NCBI GenBank assembly: GCA_965214565.1
Contig: OZ243951.1
Span: 2,108,001-2,172,000, forward strand
Reading direction: 5' to 3'
Origin: VXYK01 sp965214565
Lineage (GTDB): Bacteria; Actinomycetota; Acidimicrobiia; Acidimicrobiales; Aldehydirespiratoraceae
DNA length: 64,000 nucleotides
The stretch's first letter is position 1. Each line of letters starts with the position of its first letter. The translations under genes were made by a program, and so were the position numbers. This document shows positions 40,566 to 49,444 of this stretch, piece by piece. Under the pieces are notes generated by a model that saw nothing but the letters and a program-made list of their open reading frames with translations, ran no database searches and was not told the DNA's origin.

Positions 40566-41785
40566 ATGAACACCTCTCGTTCGAAGTCGTCAATTAAGTT
40601 CTCTACGCGGCCCATTTCTTCCATGATGTGGCGGGGGTCAAGGTTTCCGACGAGTGCTCCAGATTCGTCACAAACGGCGATCGGCAGCCCCCGACCGGCA
40701 GCGGCGTAGACGGTGTTGAGGCAGTCGTCCGGTGTGCAGCGTTCGAAGTCGGAACGTAGAGCTGACGTCAGGTCGGTGGTACCCATGCTTGAAGCACGCA
40801 CGCCATCCTCAATTGTGAACAGGTGCGTTGGCACACCACTTGAGTCCAGGACGAACGCACCGGAGCGTTCTGCTGTTCTCTTCAGCGCGTCTGCCAGGGA
40901 AGTGTCGGCTGTAAGGGGCAACGGAGGTTGCATTACCTCATGAACCTGAATGACTCGGCCTTGGTCGACATCTTGTACGAACTCTGCTACGTAACCGGTG
41001 GCGGGCTGAGTGAGTATCTCCTCGGGCGTGCCGATTTGAACGACAGCCCCGTCCTTCATGATGCATACCCTGTCACCGATACGAAGTGCTTCATTCAGAT
41101 CGTGGGTAATGAACAGGATCGTCTTTCGCAGTTCCGCTTGGATTTCCATCATCTCGTCCTGCATCTGACGGCGGATGAGCGGGTCAAGTGCACTGAAGGC
41201 TTCGTCCATCAACAAGATGTCGGGGTCGGACGCCAAGGCCCGAGCCAATCCAACGCGCTGCTGCATTCCCCCAGAGAGCTCTGACGGGTAGCTCTGCGCG
41301 TAGGCGTCGAGTCCGACCAGTGCGAGTGACCGCATGGAAGCATCGTCGCGGGTCCGTTTTTCGACGCCCTGCACCTTGAGCCCGTAGCCCACGTTGTCAA
41401 TCACGTTGCGGTGTGGGAACAACGCGAAATGTTGGAACACCATGCCCATGTACTGGCGTCGGAACGCTTGCAGATCAGAACCCTCAAGCTGTTGTACGTC
41501 CGTGCCGTCGACGTTGACCGTGCCGTAGGTGATGTCAAAAAGTTTGTTCACCGTGCGGATGGCAGTCGACTTGCCAGATCCCGATAGGCCCATCACCACG
41601 AAGATCTCACCCTTCTTGACTGAGAACGAAACATCCTTCAAGCCGACCACATGACCGGTCTCGGCCTGGACTCTGTTCTTGCCCATACCTGACCGGACCA
41701 AGTCGAAAGCTCGCCCTCGAGGTTGCGGGCCGAAAATCTTGTAGACCTCGTCCAAGACGACGATCTCCTCACCCATCTCTACCAT
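40562..41785 (-). CDS. Glycine betaine ABC transporter ATPase with CBS domains
   Basis: A 407-residue OpuAA/ProV ATPase. Walker A GLSGSGKST (66-74), Q-loop FQHFALFPHRNV, signature LSGGMQQRVGLARAL, Walker B DILLMDEAFSALDP and the H-loop FITHDLNEAL are intact. The C-terminal ~120 residues are CBS-type (IQVHEVMQPPLPLTADTSL, then VCDESGALVGNLDPRHI), which in this family sense ionic strength. The ATG has GGGAGG 6 nt upstream. First gene of the three-gene operon. The 118 bp upstream contain no TTCCG-N5-CGGAA site. Confidence 0.95.
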   Translation of the reverse strand: MVEMGEEIVVLDEVYKIFGPQPRGRAFDLVRSGMGKNRVQAETGHVVGLKDVSFSVKKGEIFVVMGLSGSGKSTAIRTVNKLFDITYGTVNVDGTDVQQLEGSDLQAFRRQYMGMVFQHFALFPHRNVIDNVGYGLKVQGVEKRTRDDASMRSLALVGLDAYAQSYPSELSGGMQQRVGLARALASDPDILLMDEAFSALDPLIRRQMQDEMMEIQAELRKTILFITHDLNEALRIGDRVCIMKDGAVVQIGTPEEILTQPATGYVAEFVQDVDQGRVIQVHEVMQPPLPLTADTSLADALKRTAERSGAFVLDSSGVPTHLFTIEDGVRASSMGTTDLTSALRSDFERCTPDDCLNTVYAAAGRGLPIAVCDESGALVGNLDPRHIMEEMGRVENLIDDFEREVFM

Positions 41786-41903
41786 TCAAAGCCTCCCAGC
41801 AGCAGACAACCCGTCACCTTAGCGCAGCCAGCGCCCCCAGTGCGCACTGGTACTCTTTCGGCGCCGCAAGCAGCCGCCGGTCGGGTGCAGTTTCTCACAC
41901 CCA

Positions 41904-42254
41904 CTACGAGAACTGGGACACGATGATCGCGAGAAGCAGCAGAACAAGCAGCGCGGTTACAACACCGGATGGTTTTTTCCGATACCGCGGGGCCTGCCCG
42001 CCGGAACCGACCAAGCGGTTATTGGATGCGGGGTCTCCGAAGGTTTTCTCTTGGTGGCCGCTGGCGATTGCTTTCCCGAGGACACCGTCAGCAGCGCTGG
42101 TTCCAGTGAAGGCACCGCCTCCGTCGATATGCATTGCCTCGCGCGCCTGTTTGGCTCCTGCTTTGGACACTCCAGTTCGGGTCGGTGGCATTCCTCGCAG
42201 CAGTCGCAGGAAATTTGTGAAATCACCCATCCATTTTCTCAATTTTTGCATCAT
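41904..42254 (-). CDS. Small C-terminally anchored membrane protein
   Basis: A 116-residue protein of unknown function. It is basic and hydrophilic except for one C-terminal hydrophobic helix (GVVTALLVLLLLAIIVSQF), so it may be tail-anchored. The ATG at 42254 is preceded by GGGAG at about 9 nt. It lies downstream of nothing obvious and upstream of the transporter operon on the same strand. Function cannot be inferred. Confidence 0.55.
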   Translation of the reverse strand: MMQKLRKWMGDFTNFLRLLRGMPPTRTGVSKAGAKQAREAMHIDGGGAFTGTSAADGVLGKAIASGHQEKTFGDPASNNRLVGSGGQAPRYRKKPSGVVTALLVLLLLAIIVSQFS

Positions 42255-42408
42255 GGCTGATATCTCCCGTGGGCTGCGGGCAGCGTAGCACAACCAACCG
42301 TCAGCACCGAGGCTCGAACCCGCCACATGATGGGCAGACCTTGGAAGTACAACAACATCGGTATGACTCTCGGATAATCTACGGCATGGTGGGGGTATAG
42401 CCTGCGGT

Positions 42409-42813
42409 ATGAAGTTGGGAAAGGCTGCTCCGGACGGTTATCTGCCGCGGGTCGTCGACCAGCAGATGGCCCGTTGCCTGAGATCATCCCCTGCCGTGGT
42501 AGTGGAAGGTCCGAGGGCGTGCGGCAAGACTTGGACGGGTAGGCGCTTCGCCAACAGTGTTGTCCGGTTCGACGAACTGCCGACCACCCAGATCAAGCTC
42601 GAAGCCGAACCCGCCGCGTTCCTCCCCGGCGGCACCCCGCGGCTGCTCGACGAATGGCACTTGGCTGACGGAGTATGGAACGCGATGCGCCACGTCTGTG
42701 ACGACCGCGCGCTCAACGGCCAGTTCATCCTGGCCGGGTCGGTTCGCCCGACCCACGCCATCACAGACCACAGCGGAGCAGGACGGGTGGCGAGACTGCG
42801 GATGTCGGCGTGA
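42409..42813 (+). pseudogene. Truncated AAA_14/DUF4143 ATPase
   Basis: A 134-residue remnant of the family found intact at 26110. It keeps Walker A (VVEGPRACGKTWTGRRF), the Walker B-like RLLDEWHLADGVWNAM and the FILAGSVRPTHAI stretch but stops at RLRMSA, losing the C-terminal ~300 residues. The promoter still looks functional (TATAGC 7 nt before the ATG). A HigBA-like pair follows 76 bp downstream, so the tail may have been lost when that pair arrived. A short functional protein is less likely. Confidence 0.75.
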
Positions 42814-42854
42814 CTGGCATGCAGGTCTGTAGCTCACAGGTCAGAAATATAGAT

Positions 42855-42883
42855 TTGACATGATATAAGTCACACTCTATAGT
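42855..42883 (+). promoter_or_regulatory. Consensus leaderless promoter of the toxin-antitoxin pair
   Basis: TTGACA (42855-42860), a 17-bp spacer and TATAGT (42878-42883), then 6 nt to the ATG at 42890. TGAC and GTCA half-sites (42857-42860, 42870-42873) within it could bind the antitoxin. Confidence 0.7.
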
Positions 42884-42889
42884 TCGGGA

Positions 42890-43255
42890 ATGGCTTGGGA
42901 AGTCAACGGTACCGATGAGTTCGCCGACTGGTTCGGTGGACTTTCTGAGTCCCACCAGGACGAAGTGATCGCTGTCGTTGAGTTGCTGGCCGAGCAAGGC
43001 CCTGAACTGAATCGGCCCTACACGGACCGGATCAAGGGCTCGAAGTACCACAACATGAAGGAACTGAGACCACGAGGTCGTGCAAAGCACTGCCGAGTGC
43101 TGTTCATCTTCGACCCTCGTCGCCAAGCAATCCTGTTGCTCGGTGGCGACAAGAGCGGTCAGTGGCAGCGCTGGTACGCAAGCGCGGTACCCCGAGCGGA
43201 GAAGCTGTATGAGGAATACTTGGGCGACCTCGCGGGCGATGACCTACCCGAATAG
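42890..43255 (+). CDS. HigB/RelE-like toxin (phage Gp49-like family)
   Basis: A 121-residue protein. EFADWFGGLSESHQDEVIAV, then YTDRIKGSKYHNMKELRPRG and CRVLFIFDPRRQAILLLGGD are typical of Gp49-like HigB mRNA interferases, which cleave mRNA on the ribosome. The Lys/Arg-rich KELRP segment and the C-terminal KLYEEYL are in the expected places. The toxin gene precedes its antitoxin, the usual higBA order. It is expressed from a consensus promoter and is leaderless. Confidence 0.85.
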   Translation: MAWEVNGTDEFADWFGGLSESHQDEVIAVVELLAEQGPELNRPYTDRIKGSKYHNMKELRPRGRAKHCRVLFIFDPRRQAILLLGGDKSGQWQRWYASAVPRAEKLYEEYLGDLAGDDLPE

Positions 43256-43286
43256 TGAACGGCGATGACCTACCCGAATAGTGAAC
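43235..43286 (+). repeat. Perfect 26-bp tandem duplication at the toxin-antitoxin junction
   Basis: The 26-bp unit at 43235-43260 is repeated exactly at 43261-43286. It contains the toxin's last codons and stop codon and a GTG. The second copy moves the antitoxin 26 bp away from the toxin stop. Confidence 0.95.
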
Positions 43287-43313
43287 AAAGAAGAACAAAG
43301 AGAGAGAGCAACC

Positions 43314-43646
43314 ATGGGACACAGAAAGTTTGCTGACATTGTCGGCGACCTCAGCGTCGAGCGCCGCGAACGCATCGAAGCCATAAAGAACGAGGCCCGA
43401 GCGGACACAATCGCTTACAACCTCGCACAGCTCCGCCGTCATCGAAGACTCACACAGTCCGAACTGGCACAGACGCTCGAACGGACCCAAGCATCAATCT
43501 CCGCGATGGAGTCCGCCGACGACAACCTCTTGTCCACTTGGCGCAACGTCATCGAAGCCATGGGCGGCCGCCTCGAACTCGTCGCCGTCTTCGACAACGA
43601 ACGCATCGCGCTCCCAGAACCCGAGACGACCAACACTCCCATATAG
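43314..43646 (+). CDS. HigA-like antitoxin, XRE-family HTH
   Basis: A 110-residue DNA-binding protein with a Cro/C1-type helix-turn-helix at about residues 40-65 (RLTQSELAQTLERTQASISAMES). Its role is to neutralise the HigB-like toxin and repress the operon. The ATG at 43314 follows a purine-rich AGAGAGAG. A longer frame from a GTG at 43281 starts inside the tandem duplication and is probably an artefact of it. Confidence 0.88.
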   Translation: MGHRKFADIVGDLSVERRERIEAIKNEARADTIAYNLAQLRRHRRLTQSELAQTLERTQASISAMESADDNLLSTWRNVIEAMGGRLELVAVFDNERIALPEPETTNTPI

Positions 43647-43708
43647 GGCGCTGGGGGCAACCTCTGAGAGGTCGGGTGATTCGTGCCTCGGAGCGGATGG
43701 TGGGGGCG

Positions 43709-43714
43709 TAGAAT
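43709..43714 (+). promoter_or_regulatory. -10 box for leaderless betA transcript
   Basis: TAGAAT ends 6 nt before the ATG at 43721; no ribosome-binding site. Confidence 0.5.
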
Positions 43715-43720
43715 GCGCTG

Positions 43721-45424
43721 ATGCGGGATCGCTACGACTACGTGATCGTCGGCGGCGGGTCGGCGGGGTGTGCTCTGGCGAATCGTCTGTCGGCAGACCC
43801 GGCTGTCTCGGTGCTGGTGCTCGAAGCTGGCCGGCGCGACTGGCGCTTCGACGTGTTCATCCACATGCCCGCAGCCTTGTCGTTCGGGATCGGCAACCGC
43901 TTCTACGACTGGATGTACGAGTCGGAGCCCGAGCCGGAGATGGGTCAGCGGCGTGTCTACCATGCCCGGGGGAAGGTGCTCGGCGGTTCTTCGAGCATCA
44001 ACGGGATGATCTTTCAGCGGGGCAACCCGCTCGACTTCGAGCGCTGGGCGAGCGATCCGGGAATGGCGTCATGGGACTACGCCCACTGTCTGCCCTATTT
44101 CAAGCGGATGGAGAACTGCCTCGCCCCACAGGACGGGTCGGATTATCGAGGTGACCGGGGCCCGCTGGTCCTGGAACGGGGACCGGCAACCAACCCCCTG
44201 TTCGAGGCCTTCCTCGAAGCCACCGTGCAGGCCGGCCATCCCCGCACCACCGACGTCAACGGTGAACGCCAGGAAGGGTTCAACGCCTTTGACCGCAACG
44301 TCCACCGCGGCCGTCGCCTGAGCGCCGCGCGGGCCTACCTGCATCCCGTGCTGGCGCGCAAGAACCTGGATCTGGCAACCAAAGCCTTCGTCACCAAGGT
44401 CCGTTTCGACGGCAATCGTGCGACCGGAGTCGAACTCGAGCACAGGGGCCGCGCCCGCTCGGTGGCAGCCAACGAAGTCATCCTGTGCGGCGGCGCCATC
44501 AATTCGCCACAGCTCCTGCAACTCTCCGGAGTCGGGCCTGCGGCACTCCTCCAACAACACGGCATCGAAGTGGTTGCCGACGTGGCCGGCGTGGGGAAGA
44601 ACCTCCAGGACCACCTCGAGGTGTACATCCAGTACTCATGCGAAGAGCCAGTCTCGCTGCAGCCCAATCTGGCCATGTGGAGACGGCCGTGGATCGGCTT
44701 TCAGTGGCTGTTCCGCAGAGGCCCCGGGTCGTCCAACCATTTCGAGGCGGGCGGGTTCATCCGCAGCAACGACGACGTCGAATACCCGAACCTGATGTTC
44801 CACTTCCTGCCCATCGCCATCCGTTACGACGGCACCACCCCCGAGGGCGGCCACGGCTATCAGGTGCATGTCGGTCCCATGTACTCAGACTCGAGAGGCT
44901 CCGTGGAGATTCGCAGCAGCGACCCGAAGACGAAACCGGCACTGCGCTTCAACTATTTGTCCACCGATCAGGACCGCCGGGAGTGGGTCGAGGCGGTGCG
45001 TCACGCCAGACGGCTGTTGAACCAGCCGGCGATGGAGCCGTTCAACGGAGGCGAGATCTCCCCGGGTCCCGGAGTCGAGAGCGACGAGCAGATCCTCGAC
45101 TGGGTGCGCCGCGACGCCGAGACCGCCCTGCACCCGTCATGCACAGCCAAGATGGGAGTCGGCGACGATGCCGTGCTCGACCCGTCGACCATGCGGGTCT
45201 ACGGCACGGAGGGGCTGCGGGTCATCGACGCCTCGTCGATGCCCTATCTGACCAATGGCAACATCTATGCCCCCGTCATGATGCTCGCAGAGAAGGCAGC
45301 TGACCTGGTGCTCGGAAACCAACCGCTGGCACCGGAAACGCCCAGCCTCCACCGCCACGGGACCTCCGACAACCCCGGCAGCCCCAACCCGGGGCAAGCC
45401 CCAAGCGAGAGCGCCGCGCAATGA
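43721..45424 (+). CDS. betA: GMC-family oxidoreductase, probable choline dehydrogenase
   Basis: A 567-residue FAD enzyme. YDYVIVGGGSAGCALANRL is the FAD motif, GKVLGGSSSINGMIFQRG the GMC signature 1, GAINSPQLLQLSGVGP signature 2, and LHPSCTAKMG holds the catalytic His. The overall pattern fits BetA, which oxidises choline to betaine aldehyde and glycine betaine, though other alcohol substrates are possible. No betaine aldehyde dehydrogenase is nearby. It overlaps the next gene by 4 bp (ATGA). In context it would feed glycine betaine into the demethylation enzymes. Confidence 0.82.
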   Translation: MRDRYDYVIVGGGSAGCALANRLSADPAVSVLVLEAGRRDWRFDVFIHMPAALSFGIGNRFYDWMYESEPEPEMGQRRVYHARGKVLGGSSSINGMIFQRGNPLDFERWASDPGMASWDYAHCLPYFKRMENCLAPQDGSDYRGDRGPLVLERGPATNPLFEAFLEATVQAGHPRTTDVNGERQEGFNAFDRNVHRGRRLSAARAYLHPVLARKNLDLATKAFVTKVRFDGNRATGVELEHRGRARSVAANEVILCGGAINSPQLLQLSGVGPAALLQQHGIEVVADVAGVGKNLQDHLEVYIQYSCEEPVSLQPNLAMWRRPWIGFQWLFRRGPGSSNHFEAGGFIRSNDDVEYPNLMFHFLPIAIRYDGTTPEGGHGYQVHVGPMYSDSRGSVEIRSSDPKTKPALRFNYLSTDQDRREWVEAVRHARRLLNQPAMEPFNGGEISPGPGVESDEQILDWVRRDAETALHPSCTAKMGVGDDAVLDPSTMRVYGTEGLRVIDASSMPYLTNGNIYAPVMMLAEKAADLVLGNQPLAPETPSLHRHGTSDNPGSPNPGQAPSESAAQ

Positions 45425-46713
45425 TCGAACCGGAATTCCTGAAGTTCGACACGCTCAGCCTCCACGCCGGCCAGCAGCCGGACCCGAGCACCGGCGCAAG
45501 GGCCGTGCCGATCTACATGACCACCTCCTACGTCTTCGACGACAGCGACCACGCAGCAGGACTGTTCAACCTGGAGATACCGGGACATCTCTACTCCCGG
45601 CTCACCAACCCGACAGTCGCCGTGCTCGAGGAGCGGATCGCCGCGCTGGAAGGCGGCGTCGGCGCGGTCTGCACGGCCAGTGGCCAAGCCGCCTTCCATC
45701 TCGCGGTGGTCACCCTCATGGGACAGGGCGGCCATATCGTCGCAAGCCGCAACATCTACGGCGGCACCCACCAGATGCTCAACGTGACGCTGCCCCGGTT
45801 CGGGATAACTGCCTCGTTCGTCGACCCCCGAGAACCAGAGCAGTTCGAAGCTGCCATCACCGACGACACCCGGCTCGTGTTCGCCGAGACGCTCGGCAAC
45901 CCCGGTATCGAAGTGCTCGACGTCGGCGTTGTTGCCGAGGTGGCCCACAACGCCGGGCTACCCCTCATGGTCGACTCGACCTTCTCCACGCCCTATTTGA
46001 TCCGGCCGATAGAGCACGGCGCAGACATCGTGATGCACTCGGTCACCAAGTTCCTCGGCGGTCACGGGGTGGCGCTCGGAGGGGTCCTAGTCGACGGCGG
46101 GCGCTTCGACTGGGAGGCCTCGGGCCGATTCGAGACCATGACCGAACCCTATGTCGGCTATCACGGGATCTCCTTTGCTGATGAGTTCGGCCCTGGCGCG
46201 TTCATAACCCGTGCCCGAGCCGAGGGTCTCCGTGACTTCGGCGCGGCGATGAGCCCGGCCAACGCCTTCCAGCTGCTCCAAGGCATTGAGACGCTGCCAT
46301 TGCGGATGCGCAAGCACGTCAGCAACGCCGAGGCCGTCACCGAGATGCTGGTCGGCCATGACGCGGTCGGCTGGGTCAAGTACCCGAGCGCGCCCACCCA
46401 TCCTGATCGGGAACTGGCCCAGCGGCTGTATCCGCAGGGCGCGGGCGCGATCTTGAGCTTCGGGATCAAGGGCGGCCGTGAGGCGGGCCGCAAGTTCATC
46501 GAGTCGGTGAAGCTGGCCTCGCATCTGGCGAACGTGGGCGACGCCAAGACCCTGGTCCTTCATCCCGCGAGCACCACCCACCAGCAGCTCTCGGCGCAGG
46601 ATCTGTTGGCTGCGGGTGTGAGCGAAGACCTGATCCGGGTGTCTGTGGGGATCGAGGACCCTCGAGACATCATCGACGACCTGGCCCGGGCCCTGCGGGC
46701 CTCGCAGCGCTAG
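45421..46713 (+). CDS. metY: O-acetylhomoserine sulfhydrylase
   Basis: PLP enzyme of the Cys/Met-metabolism family, 430 residues. FDTLSLHAGQQPDPSTGARA is the typical start, the PLP lysine is in HSVTKFLGGHG, and ASTTHQQLSAQDLLAAGV is typical of O-acetylhomoserine (thiol)-lyases. It makes homocysteine from sulfide or methionine directly from methanethiol. Coupled to betA, and with a DmdA-like gene nearby, capture of methanethiol from DMSP demethylation is a reasonable idea but unproven. Confidence 0.88.
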   Translation: MIEPEFLKFDTLSLHAGQQPDPSTGARAVPIYMTTSYVFDDSDHAAGLFNLEIPGHLYSRLTNPTVAVLEERIAALEGGVGAVCTASGQAAFHLAVVTLMGQGGHIVASRNIYGGTHQMLNVTLPRFGITASFVDPREPEQFEAAITDDTRLVFAETLGNPGIEVLDVGVVAEVAHNAGLPLMVDSTFSTPYLIRPIEHGADIVMHSVTKFLGGHGVALGGVLVDGGRFDWEASGRFETMTEPYVGYHGISFADEFGPGAFITRARAEGLRDFGAAMSPANAFQLLQGIETLPLRMRKHVSNAEAVTEMLVGHDAVGWVKYPSAPTHPDRELAQRLYPQGAGAILSFGIKGGREAGRKFIESVKLASHLANVGDAKTLVLHPASTTHQQLSAQDLLAAGVSEDLIRVSVGIEDPRDIIDDLARALRASQR

Positions 46714-46733
46714 GCGAGGGCGGTCCCAACACG

Positions 46734-47555
46734 ATGCAGGTCCAGCACGACGGCCGCACCGTACGGTACGCCGACGGAGGCAACGCCGGTGACCCCGACG
46801 ACCCTGGCGTGGTGCTGATCCACGGTTCGGGCATGAACCGGACGGCCTGGCAGCTGCAGACCCGCTTCCTAGCCCATCACGGCTACCGGGTGGCGGCGCT
46901 CGACCTTCCTGGACACGGAGGCAGTGACGGTCCGCCGCTCGCCAGCATCGAGGAGATGGGCGACTGGGTTGCGGAGATGGTCGATGCTCTGGGGTTCGGG
47001 TCGGCGCATCTTGTTGGTCACTCAATGGGCACGTACGTCGCTTTGGAGGCGGCCAAGCGCCATCGGGAAGCGGTGCGTTCGCTGGTGCTGCTGGGCACCG
47101 CCGCGGCGATGCCGGTCCATCCCGAACTCCTCGACTCGGCCATCAACAACATCAGCCATGCCAGCGGCCTGATGACTTCATGGGGTTACAGCAGTCGGGC
47201 CCACGTCGGTCACCATGCCTCCCCGGGGTTCTGGATGCTCGGCGGGTCGCGGGCTCTGATCGAGGTGTCTCCCGACGGCGCGCTCGGCACCGACATGGCC
47301 GCGTGCGAGAGGTACAAGGGTGCGGTCGATGCCGCAGCGTCGGTCACCTGTCCCGTGTCGGTGATTCTGGGAAGCGACGACAAGATGACACCGGTACGAG
47401 CTGCTCAGGAGCTGCTTGCCGCCTTGGACCCGGCCGCGAGCCTCACAGTTCTGGACGGAGTCGGACATATGCTGCAGACCGAAGACCCCGACCGCGTCCG
47501 AACCTGCATCGCGCGAGCATTGCTCCGAGCGGAATCCGTGCTCTCCGGTGACTGA
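46734..47555 (+). CDS. Alpha/beta hydrolase
   Basis: A 273-residue alpha/beta-fold hydrolase. The oxyanion HGSGMN motif, nucleophile elbow GHSMG (about residue 98), an acid in ILGSDDKMTPV and the His in DGVGHM are all present. The substrate is unknown. It follows metY by 20 bp and is probably in the betA-metY operon. Confidence 0.88.
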   Translation: MQVQHDGRTVRYADGGNAGDPDDPGVVLIHGSGMNRTAWQLQTRFLAHHGYRVAALDLPGHGGSDGPPLASIEEMGDWVAEMVDALGFGSAHLVGHSMGTYVALEAAKRHREAVRSLVLLGTAAAMPVHPELLDSAINNISHASGLMTSWGYSSRAHVGHHASPGFWMLGGSRALIEVSPDGALGTDMAACERYKGAVDAAASVTCPVSVILGSDDKMTPVRAAQELLAALDPAASLTVLDGVGHMLQTEDPDRVRTCIARALLRAESVLSGD

Positions 47556-47573
47556 CGGCTCTGGGCGGACAGG

Positions 47574-49367
47574 TCATTCGCCGCTGCGGGCAGCGGCCGC
47601 CGACCTGCTCATCACCCGAGCCGGAATCCAGCCGCGCACCGAGTTGATCAACCAGACCGCGTCGGCGCGGTCGAGGCATGCGAAAGTCACGACCTCTTCG
47701 CGGATCCGGCGGTTCGCCAACAACTCCGCTCGCAAGGTTCCCGGCAACAGGCCGCTGGATTCCGCCGGCGTGATCGCAACACCGTCGATTTCCAGGACCA
47801 AGTTGGCGACCGTGGTCTCGGTGATCTCCCCCCGCTCGTTCCACAACAACACATCGTCGGCGTCCGGATGACTGGCGAGGGCCTGGTCGTAGCGGTCGCG
47901 CCGGGTCGTCTTGAAACGAAGGAACTCGTCTTCGCTCGACACCGGCAGCGTGTCTATGGCTATGTTCCAGACCGGGTTGGCTGCGGGTGGTGACATCTCC
48001 TGCACCTGAACCTCAATGGCACCGTCGGCTGAGACGAGGACCCGCACCCGCTGGGTCGTGTCGGCACGAATCGCGTCGAGTCGGCGCCGGACCTCGCCCG
48101 GGTCCAAGTCGAAACCGAAATGCTCGGCGCAAGCGGTCAACCGCCTGAGGTGACGATCAAGCAGGATCGGCCCTGCGCCGGGCTCCCACGCCAAGGTCTC
48201 TAGCAGCCTCAGAGGCCGGGTCGCCCGGTGCAGAACACGGGCCTTGTCGTGCGCTTCGTGCCACTCCTGTGTGGGAATCGAGTCCCAGACGATGCCCCCG
48301 CCGACGCCGTAGACGGCACGCCCGACCCGTTGATCGATCCAGGCCGTCCGAATGGCGATGTTGAACTCGGCATCGCCGCCCGGTTCCACGACGCCGACTG
48401 AACCGGTGTAGACGCCGCGCGGCGCGGCCTCGATGCCGGCGATCACACGGCTGGCCGCGACTTTGGGAGCGCCGGTGATGGAAGCCCCGGGGAATGTCGC
48501 CTCCAACAGCTCCCGCAGGGTTGCGCCGGTCTCTGCGGTTACCGTCGAGGTCATCTGATGCACGGTCGGGTAGCTCTCCACGGTGTGCAGTTTCGCGACT
48601 CGGACACTGCCGATCTCGGCGACGCGCCCGAGATCGTTGCGGGCCATGTCGACGATCATGGTGTTCTCGGCGCGGTCCTTGGGGCTGCGGACGAGTTCAT
48701 TCGCCAGTCGACGATCAATCTTCGGGTCGGGGTGGCGGGGTCGCGTCCCCTTCATCGGGCGGGTCGCCACGCCGGTGCCGCGGCGTGAGATGAGCTGTTC
48801 AGGTGAAGCAGAGCAGACAGCCACACTGCCGAAGTCGAGAAAGGCGAGATGGTCGGCTCGTTGCGCCCTGCACAGGGCCGCGAACAACCCTTCGGGATCA
48901 CCTGAGAAGTCACTGCGAAGCCTCAGCGTGTAGTTGACCTGGTAGGTCTCGCCGGCGGCGATCAGTTCACGGATCGACTCCACAGCGGCTTCGAAGGTCG
49001 GTTGGTCGGTGTCGGGTGTCCAAGCTGTCGTGGAGAAGGCGCGGCCGGCGGGTCCCCTCGACGGGCGGGGTTCCTCGAAAGCCGCGAATGCTGCCAGGGG
49101 CACGGTCGGATCACGGAGACTGCACAGCGCTTCGTCGAAGGCGGGCGCGGCGTCGTAGCTCAGGAACCCGACCAGCCACAGTCCCCGTGACGCCGCCGCT
49201 TCCACAGCATCGATAGTGGGGCCGATGTCGCTCAGTTCGGCGGCCGCGAAATGAGCGACCGGGTCGCGGAACTCCAACCATCTGCGCCCCTGATCCGAGT
49301 CGTGCCGAACCAGGGCGCGGCGCAACTCGATCGTCTCCGAAGCGTTGCTAATCGAATGGTCCGACAT
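47574..49367 (-). CDS. pabB: Aminodeoxychorismate synthase component I fused to 4-amino-4-deoxychorismate lyase
   Basis: A 597-residue fusion. The N-terminal ~370 residues are a chorismate-binding PabB domain (TYQVNYTLRL, RPMKGTRPR, then NTMIVDMARNDLGRVAEIG and TFPGASITGAPKVAA). The rest is a PabC-type class IV aminotransferase fold (LDRHLRRLTACAEHFGF, RFKTTRRDRYDQAL, LLWNERGEITETTVANLVLE). Together they make p-aminobenzoate for folate, relevant in a cell with heavy THF use. Divergent from the DmdA-like gene with 77 bp between starts. Confidence 0.93.
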   Translation of the reverse strand: MSDHSISNASETIELRRALVRHDSDQGRRWLEFRDPVAHFAAAELSDIGPTIDAVEAAASRGLWLVGFLSYDAAPAFDEALCSLRDPTVPLAAFAAFEEPRPSRGPAGRAFSTTAWTPDTDQPTFEAAVESIRELIAAGETYQVNYTLRLRSDFSGDPEGLFAALCRAQRADHLAFLDFGSVAVCSASPEQLISRRGTGVATRPMKGTRPRHPDPKIDRRLANELVRSPKDRAENTMIVDMARNDLGRVAEIGSVRVAKLHTVESYPTVHQMTSTVTAETGATLRELLEATFPGASITGAPKVAASRVIAGIEAAPRGVYTGSVGVVEPGGDAEFNIAIRTAWIDQRVGRAVYGVGGGIVWDSIPTQEWHEAHDKARVLHRATRPLRLLETLAWEPGAGPILLDRHLRRLTACAEHFGFDLDPGEVRRRLDAIRADTTQRVRVLVSADGAIEVQVQEMSPPAANPVWNIAIDTLPVSSEDEFLRFKTTRRDRYDQALASHPDADDVLLWNERGEITETTVANLVLEIDGVAITPAESSGLLPGTLRAELLANRRIREEVVTFACLDRADAVWLINSVRGWIPARVMSRSAAAARSGE

Positions 49368-49444
49368 GCCGCTTGAAAGTATGCCAACAACAAGGGGTGT
49401 GCGCTGCTGCAGTGGGTACGATCGGCGGTGGTGAGGAGCGGCTC

